A stretch of 64,000 nt of DNA from an uncultured Burkholderiales bacterium (GCA_903949285.1 CAJAYT010000046.1:1-64000), one strand, 5' to 3'. Positions 42,804 to 53,668 are shown, counted from the stretch's first letter. The notes: generated from the letters alone by a model not told the origin. A program made the numbers and translations.

Positions 42804-44198
42804 TTAGAGTGGCAGTTTCACTGTAACCTGAGTGCCCTCGACCTCTGGTCTGACTTGTATGCTCAGAGTCCCACCTAATAATGAACATGTTTTTTGAGCG
42901 ATAGGTAAGCCCAGCCCCACACCGTGCTGAGCGTGGTCTTGTCCCCGCCAAAATGGGGTGAGCATTTTCTCAATATCACTTGCTAAAACACCTTCTCCGT
43001 TATCACGAACTTTAAAAAGAACACTCTGCTCATGTTGGGTGAGCTCAAAACTTACGATCATTCCACCGTAGTTAAGGGCGTTATCAATCAAATTCGTTAA
43101 TATTTCTTTGAGTAAAGTTGCATTGGTTTTTAATTGAATTTCCCCAAGAGCAATTGGATCTAGATTTAAATTAAATTCTTTAGAACTCTTTCTAAAAATA
43201 GGCTCCCACTGGTTTTTGATGTCGCGCACAAAAGATCCCAGTTCTATGGCAGACATTTCTATACTGTTGACGCCCTCGGACCTCGCAAGCGTTAGGAGTT
43301 GTTTAACCAATTGGGTCACCCGTGCTGATGCCTTACTAAGTTCACTAAGAACTTCTTGATCTGGGGGGGCGTTGGGACTTGCTTGAGAGGTCCGCATCAA
43401 ATCGTCAACCAACAGCTTGATCCCCGCCAAGGGGGTCCTGAGTTGATGTGCTGCGTCGGAGATGAATCTTCTCTCGTGTGCGATGGCCTCTTGCAAGCGC
43501 TGCAATAAATCATTGATGTGGCTAATCAGTCCCCTTAGCTCAATGGGGACTTGAGATAGGGGAATAGCTGAAAGATCATCTATGCCGCGCAGGGATACGG
43601 CGTCGTTGATTGCATTAGCCGGAGCCAGACCGTAGCGAATACCTGCAAACAGTAACGGAACAATAAAAACAGCCAGTCCGATGGCGGGTAGAAAAATTGC
43701 TGCAGCCAACTCCTTTGAGATTTGATTTCTTTTTGCCTGCGATTCACCAACAACAACCCAAGCGTAGCCGCGACTTTGTTTGTTCTCAATTCTGATCGCA
43801 ACGACTCGAAGGCTACCGTTGTCCGTATCGGAATCAAAAAACAAGGGAACGCCTGCCTTTTGTTGATCAGCGCTTGGGGGCAAGCTAAGGAGTGCGTTAC
43901 CAATTAGTTTTTTACCGTTCTGATTGATCACCATGAACCTGGACGGGGAGAGTGAATCGAATATCAAATAATCGGCTGTGTGAGTGTCCGCCGCAAACAC
44001 GGGGCCCAGAGGATCCCAGTCCAGTTGTGTTGCAAGGGCTAAGGCGTCATCCTTAAGTATCCTGTCAAAGGAGATTTGAGCTGAGCGACCCGCTAGCCAA
44101 AAAGCGACCAAAGTTGCTGCAAGTGCTGATGCAACCCACAGCCAAATGAAGGTGAGTACAAGATTTCTTCGAAGGCTCTCGGGTTTAAAGATGTTCAT
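42804..44198 (-). CDS. Sensor histidine kinase, TctE/QseC-like
   Basis: A 464-residue membrane kinase. Helices lie near 15-38 and 164-186 with a periplasmic domain between (TctE-like by position of SPSRFMVIN and VVAIRIENKQSRGYAWVVVGE). HisKA has phospho-acceptor His251 in DAAHQLRTPLAGIK, and HATPase has N-box NLIDNALNYG and G-box HGVGLGLPIA. It overlaps the regulator gene by 4 bases. TctE senses tricarboxylates and controls Tct uptake; with a Bug receptor 11 kb away this link is possible but unproven. Confidence 0.88.
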   Translation of the reverse strand: MNIFKPESLRRNLVLTFIWLWVASALAATLVAFWLAGRSAQISFDRILKDDALALATQLDWDPLGPVFAADTHTADYLIFDSLSPSRFMVINQNGKKLIGNALLSLPPSADQQKAGVPLFFDSDTDNGSLRVVAIRIENKQSRGYAWVVVGESQAKRNQISKELAAAIFLPAIGLAVFIVPLLFAGIRYGLAPANAINDAVSLRGIDDLSAIPLSQVPIELRGLISHINDLLQRLQEAIAHERRFISDAAHQLRTPLAGIKLLVDDLMRTSQASPNAPPDQEVLSELSKASARVTQLVKQLLTLARSEGVNSIEMSAIELGSFVRDIKNQWEPIFRKSSKEFNLNLDPIALGEIQLKTNATLLKEILTNLIDNALNYGGMIVSFELTQHEQSVLFKVRDNGEGVLASDIEKMLTPFWRGQDHAQHGVGLGLPIAQKTCSLLGGTLSIQVRPEVEGTQVTVKLPL

Positions 44199-44863
44199 GA
44201 AGACTCCTCTAGGGCGTAGCCAGTTCCTCGAACGGTGGTAATTGCAACGCCCTTATTGGCCAACTTTCGTCTTAACTTGAGGATATAAATTTCGACAGCA
44301 TTGGCTGTAAAGTTGGTGTCCCAACTAGACATTGCAGAAACTATCCTGCCCTTTGGAACTGCTTGTCCACAAGCGCCCATCAAAAGCTCAAGCAGTGTTG
44401 CCTCGCGCGGGCTTACCAGGATGCGCTGTTCGTTGTGAAATAGTTCACGACTCTCGGTGTTAAATGCAAGTTCACCTATCCGCAGTATTGGGTTCATATT
44501 CCCCGTTCTTCTTCTGACGATGGCTCGAATTCTGGCGATCAGCTCGGGGGGCTCGAAGGGCTTTGTTAAGTAATCATCCCCGCCACTGTTGAGGCCTAAA
44601 ATCCTGTCTTGCAATTCATCTCGCGCTGTAAGTATCAAGACAGCGTGTTTGAGTCCTTTAGAGCGCCATTGTTTTAAAACTGAAATGCCGTCCATCTTTG
44701 GGAGGCTTAAGTCTAAAACAGCAATATCATAGGACTCTGTGAGCGTAGCCGATAAGGCAAGGTCTCCGTTATCAACTGTGTCTACTTGCCAACCCTCTGC
44801 CAATAGGGTGCGTTTTAGGCCAAGCCTTAGGGCGGAGTCATCTTCAACTATCAGTACGCGCAT
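44195..44863 (-). CDS. OmpR-family response regulator, TctD/QseB-like
   Basis: A 222-residue regulator with acidic pair at 8-9, phospho-acceptor Asp51 in AVLDLSLPKMDG and Lys in DDYLTKPFE. The C-terminal winged helix has the SPREATLLELLM and NAVEIYILKLRRKL motifs, as in TctD/QseB. Its stop overlaps the kinase start by 4 bases (ATGA). It is divergent from the CorA gene with 38 bases between start codons, so regulator binding there would affect both. Confidence 0.9.
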   Translation of the reverse strand: MRVLIVEDDSALRLGLKRTLLAEGWQVDTVDNGDLALSATLTESYDIAVLDLSLPKMDGISVLKQWRSKGLKHAVLILTARDELQDRILGLNSGGDDYLTKPFEPPELIARIRAIVRRRTGNMNPILRIGELAFNTESRELFHNEQRILVSPREATLLELLMGACGQAVPKGRIVSAMSSWDTNFTANAVEIYILKLRRKLANKGVAITTVRGTGYALEESS

Positions 44864-44901
44864 GTTACAAAGGTTTCACAGAAATTGTGTAAGATATTGA
44901 A

Positions 44902-46011
44902 ATGAGAATATTTAAGATAACACAAAATTCGGTCCAAGAAAGTGACGTTCTTCCTGAGTCTCTACCCTCTGAGGGGTACTTATGGATGGCATTTGCCAGG
45001 CGCGAGTTTGAGGTGCTTCAACAGTCGGTTCAGGAAACGCTTGAGCGTTTGTGTCAGGTGCAGATTGTAGATCTTCATATCACCGATATGTTGAATAATC
45101 AATTGCCCTCTCATTTTGATTTCTCCTCGGATTATGATTTACTTGTTTTTAGGCGCCTGGCCTCAGGTCAAACCGAAACGGATTTAAGTGATCCTGGAGC
45201 GGTGCTGCATACCCCGAGCCAAAAGGGCGGACCCTCTGTTTTGCGTAAGATCGATACCAGTCCCATCGCATTTTTGGTGATGTCTGGAATTTTGATTACA
45301 GTTCATCCAACCGATTGCTCTGTTCGTGATAGCTTTGCAACTCGGCTCATGAACTCCGTGCAGACTCTCTCCTCCAGTGCGGGGTCGCCTGTCAATAGAT
45401 TGCCTCATAATCCCTCTGATTTAATGCTTCGCATCGTCAGTCAGATGGTGGATGGATATTTGAATTTAAGGCGCGAGTTGACCAGGGAGCTGGATCACTG
45501 GCAAAGTGAATTATTAAATCCAAGAACTCGTTTCAAAAACTGGAGTACGCTATTGGACGCAAGGTTATCTTTGCATATGCTAGACGAAATAAGCGAGGAC
45601 CAACGTTCCGCTATTCAGGACTGGATTGACTCTTTGAACAATTCGGGTAAGGAGTTCGAGAGCACTCCAAAAGAGTTAGAGCTCTTAAAGCTAAGAAGTA
45701 GGGATGTGTTAGAGCACATCGAGCGTGTAGTGCATCATGTAAGGCGATTGGAGCAAAGTGCAGAGACTGCGGTAGAGATGCACTTTAATGCCCAAAGTAA
45801 CCGCACCAATGACATTATGAGAACGCTGACCGTGCTTACGGCAATCTTTTTGCCACTCAACTTGATCACCGGTTTTTTTGGTATGAACTTTGAGAACTTT
45901 CCCTACATCCATTCTGAAAATGGTCTGTTTTGGACCATCGCAATTATGGGAATTATTAGCCTGGGTTCAGTGGTTTTCTTTTGGCGAAGAAAGTACTTGG
46001 GAGATCACTGA
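44902..46011 (+). CDS. CorA-family divalent cation transporter
   Basis: A 369-residue protein. A long cytoplasmic domain (to about 305) ends in two helices near 308-330 and 338-362. The selectivity signature GMN is at 327-329 (GFFGMNFENFPYI), with the expected periplasmic loop. CorA and ZntB proteins move magnesium, nickel, cobalt or zinc as pentamers. The acidic residues after GMN (FEN...HSEN) fit a CorA/ZntB member; I cannot tell which metal. A Gly/Ser-containing insert lies in the N-terminal domain near 95-115. Monocistronic, divergent from the response regulator. Confidence 0.85.
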   Translation: MRIFKITQNSVQESDVLPESLPSEGYLWMAFARREFEVLQQSVQETLERLCQVQIVDLHITDMLNNQLPSHFDFSSDYDLLVFRRLASGQTETDLSDPGAVLHTPSQKGGPSVLRKIDTSPIAFLVMSGILITVHPTDCSVRDSFATRLMNSVQTLSSSAGSPVNRLPHNPSDLMLRIVSQMVDGYLNLRRELTRELDHWQSELLNPRTRFKNWSTLLDARLSLHMLDEISEDQRSAIQDWIDSLNNSGKEFESTPKELELLKLRSRDVLEHIERVVHHVRRLEQSAETAVEMHFNAQSNRTNDIMRTLTVLTAIFLPLNLITGFFGMNFENFPYIHSENGLFWTIAIMGIISLGSVVFFWRRKYLGDH

Positions 46012-46109
46012 GTGTTGATGGTTATAAGCAGCCCCCCCGTAATTAGTGCGGGAGGACGAGGGGCGGTAAGCTTCCAAATTCCTTAAAGCCCTTCAAGCTG
46101 CTCTATAGA

Positions 46110-46445
46110 TTACTGACCAAGACTCCAGATCTGCGTTGACCTGGCGCCACTTCGACAATAGGCAAGTACCGGGCCTTTTGAATGTTCAACAACTTGTGCG
46201 AATTCTTTGACCAAACCCTCTGTGAGTTGTCCACTTGTGAAAGGTATGCTGTGGAACTCTAGTCCTAGTTTCTCGGCCTCTGCCTTGATCGCAAGTGAGC
46301 TGGGTTGATCAGGGCCGCCTTCACCGTCAGGGCGGTTGCAAATAATAGTTGTGTAACCCAGTTCCTTGATTCTTTCTAAATCGGATATTTCGATTTGAGG
46401 AGCAGTTGCGAAAGTAGGTGTATGGGTGGTGATTTGAGCGCTCAT
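46110..46445 (-). CDS. Beta-lactamase hydrolase-like phosphatase (TIGR01244/DUF442 type)
   Basis: A 111-residue cysteine-phosphatase-fold protein. The active-site loop is YCRSGAR with Cys97 and Arg102, and the general-acid region is in ICNRPDGEG. Relatives such as the BLH/Blh-type domain fused to sulfur dioxygenases act in hydrogen sulfide detoxification or as dual-specificity phosphatases. Here it is a single domain with no fused hydrolase. The start is at the ATG at 46445. It is just downstream of the channel gene on the opposite side of CorA; no partner is evident. Confidence 0.82.
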   Translation of the reverse strand: MSAQITTHTPTFATAPQIEISDLERIKELGYTTIICNRPDGEGGPDQPSSLAIKAEAEKLGLEFHSIPFTSGQLTEGLVKEFAQVVEHSKGPVLAYCRSGARSTQIWSLGQ

Positions 46446-46505
46446 GTGTTTTAGAGTTATTTGTAATGAAGTGAAGTTAGGGATAGAGAGGACAACTGGT
46501 TGGCT

Positions 46506-48155
46506 CTAGGTCTTTAGAAACTGAGGTGAGCCTTGGATCTGCTTCCAAAGTTCCGCTTCGCTGGGACTTAAAAGCTCGGTGAGTTTTTGCATTGTCTCCG
46601 CTGGTTGGTGTTGAATTAAGATACCCAGTTGACGAATTCTTGATAGTTTCTTAACGTAATGCTCAAGGGCCTGATCGGTGTTGTTTGCGATTTCAAGAAG
46701 CGGTTGAGGAACTAGATTCTCCGACATATTGAATTCATATGTAACTTTGTCAATGACGCCTTTCAGCTGCTCGGGCGAGAGGTTGAGTCGCTTGCCCTCA
46801 CTGATCATAAATTCGTTCTTTAGGTCAATGGGCAGGCCCTGTTTGAGTCGGTTGTAAAGAGCTATGCCAAGGTTGTTTTTGTCTGAATGAAGCTCATCTG
46901 AGAAAGATGATGCAAGCAAAGCTGACGGTATGGCAAATATGCCGACCCCAATGACCGCCATCAAAATAGTCATTATTCGTCCAATTGGCGTGACGGGTGT
47001 TAGGTCTCCATATCCAACCGAGCTGAGTGTAACGACGGCCCAGTAAACTGCGCTGGGTATGTTCTCGTATTTGTCAGGCTGGCTGTCGTGCTCCATTAAA
47101 TAAGCCAAGCTAGCCGCTAGTACGACCATCAACATCATGACAAAAAGAGCGGCCGCTAAAATGGGAGTTTCTCGGGTAAATACGCGCTTGAGTACTGCGG
47201 TGGAGTTGTTTTGCTTTGTGATCTTCAACAGCCTCATGAGCCTAAATACTCGCAGGAAACGAAGGTCGAACAAGTGGTGCAAGAAAAGTTCTAAAAAGAA
47301 GGGAGCGATCGCAAGCAGATCGATAATTGATGAAAATTTAAGTGAGTGCTTGACTCGACCTGAAAACCATTTCTTAAATACTGGATCCTCAACGCATGTA
47401 TAGAGCTTGAGGAAGTACTCGACAGTAAACAAGCCAACTGCAATTGAATCAATAATCAGAAACTGAGTGCTCAGCACATAGTGAATGGACTCCACTGACT
47501 CAAAGACTACTGCAATAACTGAGATAACCACCCACCAGGCAATTAGACTCTCAAACATGTCGTGTATTGCACCGCCGTATTCGCTTGGAAATACTATTGA
47601 ATACATTTTTTGGCGAAAAGTTCGCTTTGCATTGAGCGCCATGAACTCATGATAAGCAGGAATCAGAACTCTAAAGAGCTTGAGCATCCTGAGTAGCCTG
47701 AGGAATCTAAGTACTCTGAGGTCTATGGGTAGGAATGCTTGGAAATAAAACGGCGCAACAGCTAAGAAATCAATAACGGCAAAGGGACTGAATACATAAG
47801 CACCCCGCGCTGACCATTTGTTTTTGAATTCTTTGTCCTCTGGCGCGAGGTACAAACGCGTCAAATATTCTATGGTGAAGACAATGACAGAGAAAACATC
47901 AAAGACATGGAAGAGTTGTTCGTGCGCTTGAAAAATGGCTGGTATGCGCTCAACCACTAAAGCAAAGAGATTGAGGATGATCAGTAAACTAATCCATCCA
48001 TCAACTTGTTGATGCTTATTGCCTTCCACTTCTGGATCAAGTAAGAAGGTATAGATTTTTTGTCGAACCGTTTGACAACGATCCAAAGCATCCGCCAGAG
48101 GCAGGGGAGTTGACGAGGTTGTTTGAAGGCTAGAGGAATTCAGAGCAGAACTCAT
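46506..48155 (-). CDS. Potassium channel with two tandem voltage-sensor domains and one pore
   Basis: A 549-residue protein from the ATG at 48155; the frame extends to 48227 and neither start has a Shine-Dalgarno. Residues below are numbered from 48227. Voltage sensor 1 spans about 78-189: S1 78-95, S2 with FTIEYLTRLY (117-126), S3 with IDFLAVAPF (152-160) and S4 with charges at R171, R174, R177, R180, K183, R186. Sensor 2 spans about 226-338 with the same elements: FTVEYFLKLY, IDLLAIAPF (302-310) and S4 charges at R323, R326, R329, R332, K335, K338. Only after the second sensor come S5 (356-377), the pore with filter SVGYGD (403-408) and S6 (419-441), then a 130-residue cytoplasmic tail. Matches fall exactly 150 residues apart (RQK 55/205, EY 120/270, IDxLAxAPF 152/302), showing an internal duplication. 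Function: potassium-selective, voltage-gated, inferred from filter and S4. Confidence 0.85.
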   Translation of the reverse strand: MSSALNSSSLQTTSSTPLPLADALDRCQTVRQKIYTFLLDPEVEGNKHQQVDGWISLLIILNLFALVVERIPAIFQAHEQLFHVFDVFSVIVFTIEYLTRLYLAPEDKEFKNKWSARGAYVFSPFAVIDFLAVAPFYFQAFLPIDLRVLRFLRLLRMLKLFRVLIPAYHEFMALNAKRTFRQKMYSIVFPSEYGGAIHDMFESLIAWWVVISVIAVVFESVESIHYVLSTQFLIIDSIAVGLFTVEYFLKLYTCVEDPVFKKWFSGRVKHSLKFSSIIDLLAIAPFFLELFLHHLFDLRFLRVFRLMRLLKITKQNNSTAVLKRVFTRETPILAAALFVMMLMVVLAASLAYLMEHDSQPDKYENIPSAVYWAVVTLSSVGYGDLTPVTPIGRIMTILMAVIGVGIFAIPSALLASSFSDELHSDKNNLGIALYNRLKQGLPIDLKNEFMISEGKRLNLSPEQLKGVIDKVTYEFNMSENLVPQPLLEIANNTDQALEHYVKKLSRIRQLGILIQHQPAETMQKLTELLSPSEAELWKQIQGSPQFLKT

Positions 48156-48465
48156 TATCAAAGAGGAGGATGGTGATGTTTTAAAAGTGCTTAGTCCAAA
48201 GCAAGAAACGTCCACAAAGAAACACATATTTCTATGTCGAGGTCCGCTTCAAGCATGCCTTTGTCTACCCAACATTTTCACATATCTTTAAGGGATTCTT
48301 AAGGTTATTGCCGCGCAATTCATGGGATGGGTAGACTATTTGCGTGGGCTACGGGGTAGACATTTTGAGAATCAACTTAATTAATTCCTTAGTATTCATA
48401 TTGTGTGATGGAGCAACTTTATGGACAAGTCAGCGTGCGATTCCTATCAAACAACTACAATGGTC

Positions 48466-48560
48466 AAATACTCCGGGGTGTACGCATAGTGCGTGCTGAG
48501 ATGGACATACCAAACCCGAAAACTTGATCCGGTTCACACCGGCGTAAGGAGAGGTCTACT
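48466..48560 (+). ncRNA. TPP (THI-box) riboswitch upstream of thiC
   Basis: The conserved core elements appear in order: CGGGGTG, GTGCTGAGATGG, AAACCCG, AACTTGATCCGGTT and CACCGGCGTAAGGAGA. These match the thiamine pyrophosphate aptamer (CUGAGA loop, and the CUUGAUCCGG/ACACCGGCGUAAGGA arm). It ends about 85 bases before thiC. High TPP should lower thiC expression, by terminating or by hiding the ribosome site; I see no clear terminator before the gene, so the second is more likely. The 48156-48465 stretch before it shows nothing else than probable promoters. Confidence 0.92.
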
Positions 48561-48632
48561 CACTGTCTGTTGTCAGGACTGGTTTTCAAACCGAGCGACA
48601 ACTGAATGAGATCACCGGAGTCCGCAATATAG

Positions 48633-50537
<1,905 letters not shown>

Positions 50538-50568
50538 ACACTGATACTTTGGTAGGGGGTAATTTACA

Positions 50569-50612
50569 GGGGCTAAATTTTTGATTTAGTGCTTGTATTT
50601 GCCCCTTTTTTA
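50569..50612 (+). terminator. Terminator after thiC
   Basis: AGGGGC pairs with GCCCCT across a 27-base interior that itself can pair (CTAAAT with ATTTAG), and the stem is followed by TTTTTT. The long loop makes it a less standard intrinsic terminator. Confidence 0.6.
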
Positions 50613-50941
50613 CTTATATTTATCATTAAACTGCTTATTTAGTTGCTATATGTCCCAAATACTGGCATAGTACTGGCTTCGATATTCAAGTCGTGTTGTT
50701 GTTGTTCGGTTGACCTGTGCTTAACCCACTGTTGGTAAATTAACTTTACCGGCCTTTTGTGGACCAAGTTATCTCCCTCTCACCATCTTTGCCCTCTTGA
50801 GCTTCGCCCACGGGGGGATCGGTCCAAAGAACTTCCTACCCTATTTTTTTAAGCAAGCATTATTGCGATTTGCAATTTGCAAATCATTAACAAGATTTGG
50901 TCAAGCTGGAATAAGTCCACTTGGCCCCAAAGGAGCGGGAT
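50613..50941. other. Intergenic region upstream of infA
   Basis: About 330 bases without a supported gene. Short open frames here have no recognisable product. It should contain the infA promoter. The end carries AAAGGAG close to the infA start. No riboswitch seen. Confidence 0.5.
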
Positions 50942-51208
50942 ATGGCAAAAGAAGAAATGTTGGAGATGAACGGGGTGGTCAACGAAGTGTTGCCCGACTC
51001 CAGATACCGTGTGATGTTAGATAACGGTCACGGACTTATCGCCTATACGGCGGGTAAGATGAGAATGCACCATATTAGAATTTTGGCAGGTGATAAGGTA
51101 ACCCTTGAGCTCTCACCCTACGATATGACAAAGGGTCGTATTACATTCAGACACATTGCGGGTAAGGGCCCCTCATCAGGGCATGCGCCTAAGCGAAAAA
51201 CTTATTAA
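50942..51208 (+). CDS. infA: Translation initiation factor IF-1
   Basis: An 88-residue OB-fold protein beginning [13 protein letters not shown] at the ATG at 50942, with AAAGGAG upstream. The IF-1 motifs [24 protein letters not shown] and GRITFRH are complete. It is longer than E. coli IF-1 (72 residues) by a basic C-terminal tail ([13 protein letters not shown]), as in several Burkholderiales, which often carry a second infA gene. IF-1 occupies the ribosomal A site during initiation. The next gene overlaps its stop by one base. Confidence 0.93.
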   Translation: MAKEEMLEMNGVVNEVLPDSRYRVMLDNGHGLIAYTAGKMRMHHIRILAGDKVTLELSPYDMTKGRITFRHIAGKGPSSGHAPKRKTY

Positions 51209-51891
51209 TGTCTCACCCCCAGGGTGAGCAGACAAGCTACAAAATTAAGGTTGAGAGTGTCGAGGTCGACGGTGGTAAAACACTTGAGATTCGCTCCTTG
51301 CTTGACCGTATGCAGTTCTCAGATGATGAGGGAATCGCAGAGGCCTTAGGTATCTCCTCTGCGCAGTGGCCTCTTTTTGGTCTGGTCTGGCCTTCTGAGC
51401 AAAAACTCGCGAACTTGATGCAAAAGTGGGTTTTACCTTTAGGCCCTATATTAGAGATTGGATGCGGCTTAGCGCTCGCAAGTCTAGTCATCCATAGAAG
51501 GCTTGGCGATATCACCGCTAGCGATTGTCACCCCCTAACGGAGGCATTTTTAAAGCACAACCTTGCCCTCAACGATTTGCCCGCAATGAAGTACTCTGTA
51601 GGTCACTGGTTTAGGGACAATCCGTACCTGGGGCGGTTCTCCCTCATTATTGGGAGCGATGTTTTATACGACCGCATGTATCCTGCCAATTTAGCTCAGT
51701 TTATACAACTGCATGCGCTTCCCAGTTCGCAGGTCTTAATCGTTGATCCCAACCGCGGCAACAGCTCTGAATTTTGTAAGATCATGAAAAACAACGGTTT
51801 CACCTTGACTCAGTCGATGCTGAAAGGCCCCTTGTTCGATTACAGCCCCTACAGGGGGCGATTGTTAAACTTCATTAGGGATGAGGGTTGA
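51208..51891 (+). CDS. SAM-dependent methyltransferase (METTL21/METTL16-like group)
   Basis: A 227-residue protein with the class I methyltransferase motif I as LEIGCGLALASLVI (about 88-101), an acidic ASDCHP motif (post I) and motif IV in SLIIGSDVLYDRMYP. This is the layout of the lysine methyltransferase-like family 16 group, in which bacterial members modify proteins or small amines. The target is unknown. It overlaps the infA stop by one base (TAATG), so expression is coupled to IF-1. The 3' end overlaps the convergent membrane-protein gene by 17 bases. Confidence 0.78.
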   Translation: MSHPQGEQTSYKIKVESVEVDGGKTLEIRSLLDRMQFSDDEGIAEALGISSAQWPLFGLVWPSEQKLANLMQKWVLPLGPILEIGCGLALASLVIHRRLGDITASDCHPLTEAFLKHNLALNDLPAMKYSVGHWFRDNPYLGRFSLIIGSDVLYDRMYPANLAQFIQLHALPSSQVLIVDPNRGNSSEFCKIMKNNGFTLTQSMLKGPLFDYSPYRGRLLNFIRDEG

Positions 51892-52267
51892 GGCTCACTA
51901 TGTTGAGTTTGTACATAGCGTAGGTATTGTTTTCCTCGCTATCCGCGAGTACCCAACCCTCGGTCAGTAGCCTGGTCATGTACTGTTTGTTATATAGAAA
52001 AGACATGATGATTTGGAACAAACCAAAAGTAAAGCAGGTTAACACGAAGTGGAACAAGCCGACGCCAATTTCTCCTCGGTATACCGGTACAAACCAACCA
52101 AACACCAGGTAGCTCCAGGACCAACCCACATAGCCGTTTTTAACAATACCTGAGGCTGGGTGGCGCACCAGTATCCTTCTTTGAAGCCCCACCAGTGCAA
52201 ATCCAAAGATAAAGGGTGTTAACACAATAGCCAATATGACCCAGTTCCAAAAATCAAAATCTTCCAT
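51875..52267 (-). CDS. Small integral membrane protein, unknown function
   Basis: A 130-residue protein from the ATG at 52267, which has an AAGG about 9 bases upstream; a TTG 6 bases earlier is less likely. Two or three hydrophobic segments are visible (9-26, 45-62, 66-92), with the aromatic-rich GYVGWSWSYLVFGWFVPVYRGEIG between. That aromatic loop before a second helix resembles DUF2628-type proteins, but I am not confident. It ends in an acidic-basic tail. It is divergent from the CoA-transferase gene. Confidence 0.6.
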   Translation of the reverse strand: MEDFDFWNWVILAIVLTPFIFGFALVGLQRRILVRHPASGIVKNGYVGWSWSYLVFGWFVPVYRGEIGVGLFHFVLTCFTFGLFQIIMSFLYNKQYMTRLLTEGWVLADSEENNTYAMYKLNIVSLNPHP

Positions 52268-52384
52268 TGTCAAAAGCCTTGTCTGAATTTGTGGGTTTTC
52301 ATTGAGAGGTAAGTCACCCGCTTTAGAGTATAAACGTATGATGTTTTAAAGAACCCACTTGGGTCCATTGCCGCGACTCTCACC

Positions 52385-53566
52385 ATGACAAAAATATCCG
52401 CTTCCTCTGCACTGTCCCGCTTTAGGGTTTTGGATTTATCCAGGGTCCGAGCTGGTCCCGCGTGTGTTCGCCAATTGGCTGATTTTGGGGCAGACGTCAT
52501 TAAGATAGAAAACGTAAATCCTGAGGACTTAGCAGGCCCTCGGGAGAGCTCGGACTTTCAAAATCTTCACCGCAACAAACGCTCAATGACTCTTAATTTG
52601 AAGTCCCCACAGGGGCTCTCGATTTTTAAGGAGCTGGTTAAAACCGCCGATGTAGTCGTTGAAAATTACAGACCTGATGTGAAGTACCGTCTGGGAATTG
52701 ACTATGAGACCTTAAAGCTCGTCAATCCAAAGATAATCTTGGTGAGTATTTCAGGCTTTGGTCAAGACGGACCCTACGAAAAACTCCCTGGTTTTGATCA
52801 ACTTGCGCAGGGCTTATCTGGGCTCATGTCCGTGACCGGCAACGCTGGTGAGGGACCCATGCGTGTGGGCGCTGCAGTGGCAGATGTGGCGGCTGGTTTT
52901 CTAGCTGCTATGGGAGTTTTAACTGCTTTACTGGAGCGAGAGGTGAGCGGGCAGGGGCAATGGGTTCAGTCCAATCTCTTACAAGCAGGACTTGCATTGT
53001 TAGACTTTCAAGCCGCTCGTTACACCATGTCCGGTGAGGTGGCTAAGCAAATGGGCAATGACCATCCGACTTTTATGCCGACCTCAGCTTATCAAACAAA
53101 AGACGGATACATCAACATCGCTGTCTCAGGGCTGGGGATGTGGGAGAAGTTTTGTGATTGCATCAAGAGATCTGATTTACTGGAGGACAGTGAGTTTAAA
53201 ACGGGTCCCGGTCGCTCTAAGGGGCGAGCCCGGCTGAACTTGGAGATCAATAAAACCACCTCTACCCAGTCTACTCACGAATGGATGCAAATCCTCACTG
53301 CTGGGGGTATTCCGTGTGGCCCCATCTACACCATGGACCAAGTCTTTGCCGATCCGCAGGTCCAACACCTTGGGGCGAGTGCTCCCGTCAATCATCCTGA
53401 GCTTGGGGAGCTGCATCTGCTTAATCAGCCTGTGAAGTTGTCCCGAACCCCAGCAAATTTAAAGACCGCATCGCCCATTAGGGGCGCACACACGCGCGAG
53501 GTACTCACTGAGCTTGGACTCTCTGATCAGGCGATCGAGCAGTACTTTGCAGACGGCGTCGTTTAA
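52385..53566 (+). CDS. CaiB/BaiF-family CoA-transferase
   Basis: A 393-residue class III CoA-transferase. Family motifs are LDLSRVRAGPACVRQLADFGADVIKIE, NKRSMTLNLKSPQG and the nucleophile region AVADVAAGFLAAMGVL, with the Asp that forms the covalent intermediate. Such enzymes move CoA between carboxylic acids (formyl-CoA, succinyl-CoA, benzylsuccinate, carnitine). The substrate is not resolvable. It opens a nine-kilobase run of co-directional genes that ends in a four-carbon acid-sugar pathway, so an acid-sugar or hydroxy-acid acyl group is plausible. Confidence 0.87.
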   Translation: MTKISASSALSRFRVLDLSRVRAGPACVRQLADFGADVIKIENVNPEDLAGPRESSDFQNLHRNKRSMTLNLKSPQGLSIFKELVKTADVVVENYRPDVKYRLGIDYETLKLVNPKIILVSISGFGQDGPYEKLPGFDQLAQGLSGLMSVTGNAGEGPMRVGAAVADVAAGFLAAMGVLTALLEREVSGQGQWVQSNLLQAGLALLDFQAARYTMSGEVAKQMGNDHPTFMPTSAYQTKDGYINIAVSGLGMWEKFCDCIKRSDLLEDSEFKTGPGRSKGRARLNLEINKTTSTQSTHEWMQILTAGGIPCGPIYTMDQVFADPQVQHLGASAPVNHPELGELHLLNQPVKLSRTPANLKTASPIRGAHTREVLTELGLSDQAIEQYFADGVV

Positions 53567-53601
53567 TGCGCACACCTGAGTAGCTGTCCGCTTTTTTTCA
53601 T

Positions 53602-53664
53602 CCTCACTAACCTCACTAACTTCACTAACCTTTCCAACCCTTACAACTTAATCAATTTCAACCA
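53602..53664 (+). repeat. Degenerate 9-base tandem repeat leading to a start codon
   Basis: Two exact copies of CCTCACTAA are followed by progressively changed nonamers (CTTCACTAA, CCTTTCCAA, CCCTTACAA, CTTAATCAA, TTTCAACCA). The array ends 4 bases before the ATG at 53669. The leader is nearly free of G and shows no Shine-Dalgarno. It looks like slippage-generated sequence kept unstructured in front of a start. Confidence 0.65.
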
Positions 53665-53668
53665 CACC

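Noticed and set aside
48156-48227. Longer N-terminus of the channel from ATG 48227
   Set aside because: The added 24 residues are Cys/Phe/Ser-rich without homology in the family as I know it. No ribosome site supports either start, so I kept the shorter one and noted the other.
50797-51024. Open frame overlapping infA
   Set aside because: It overlaps infA in another frame and its peptide shows no recognisable family or codon pattern.
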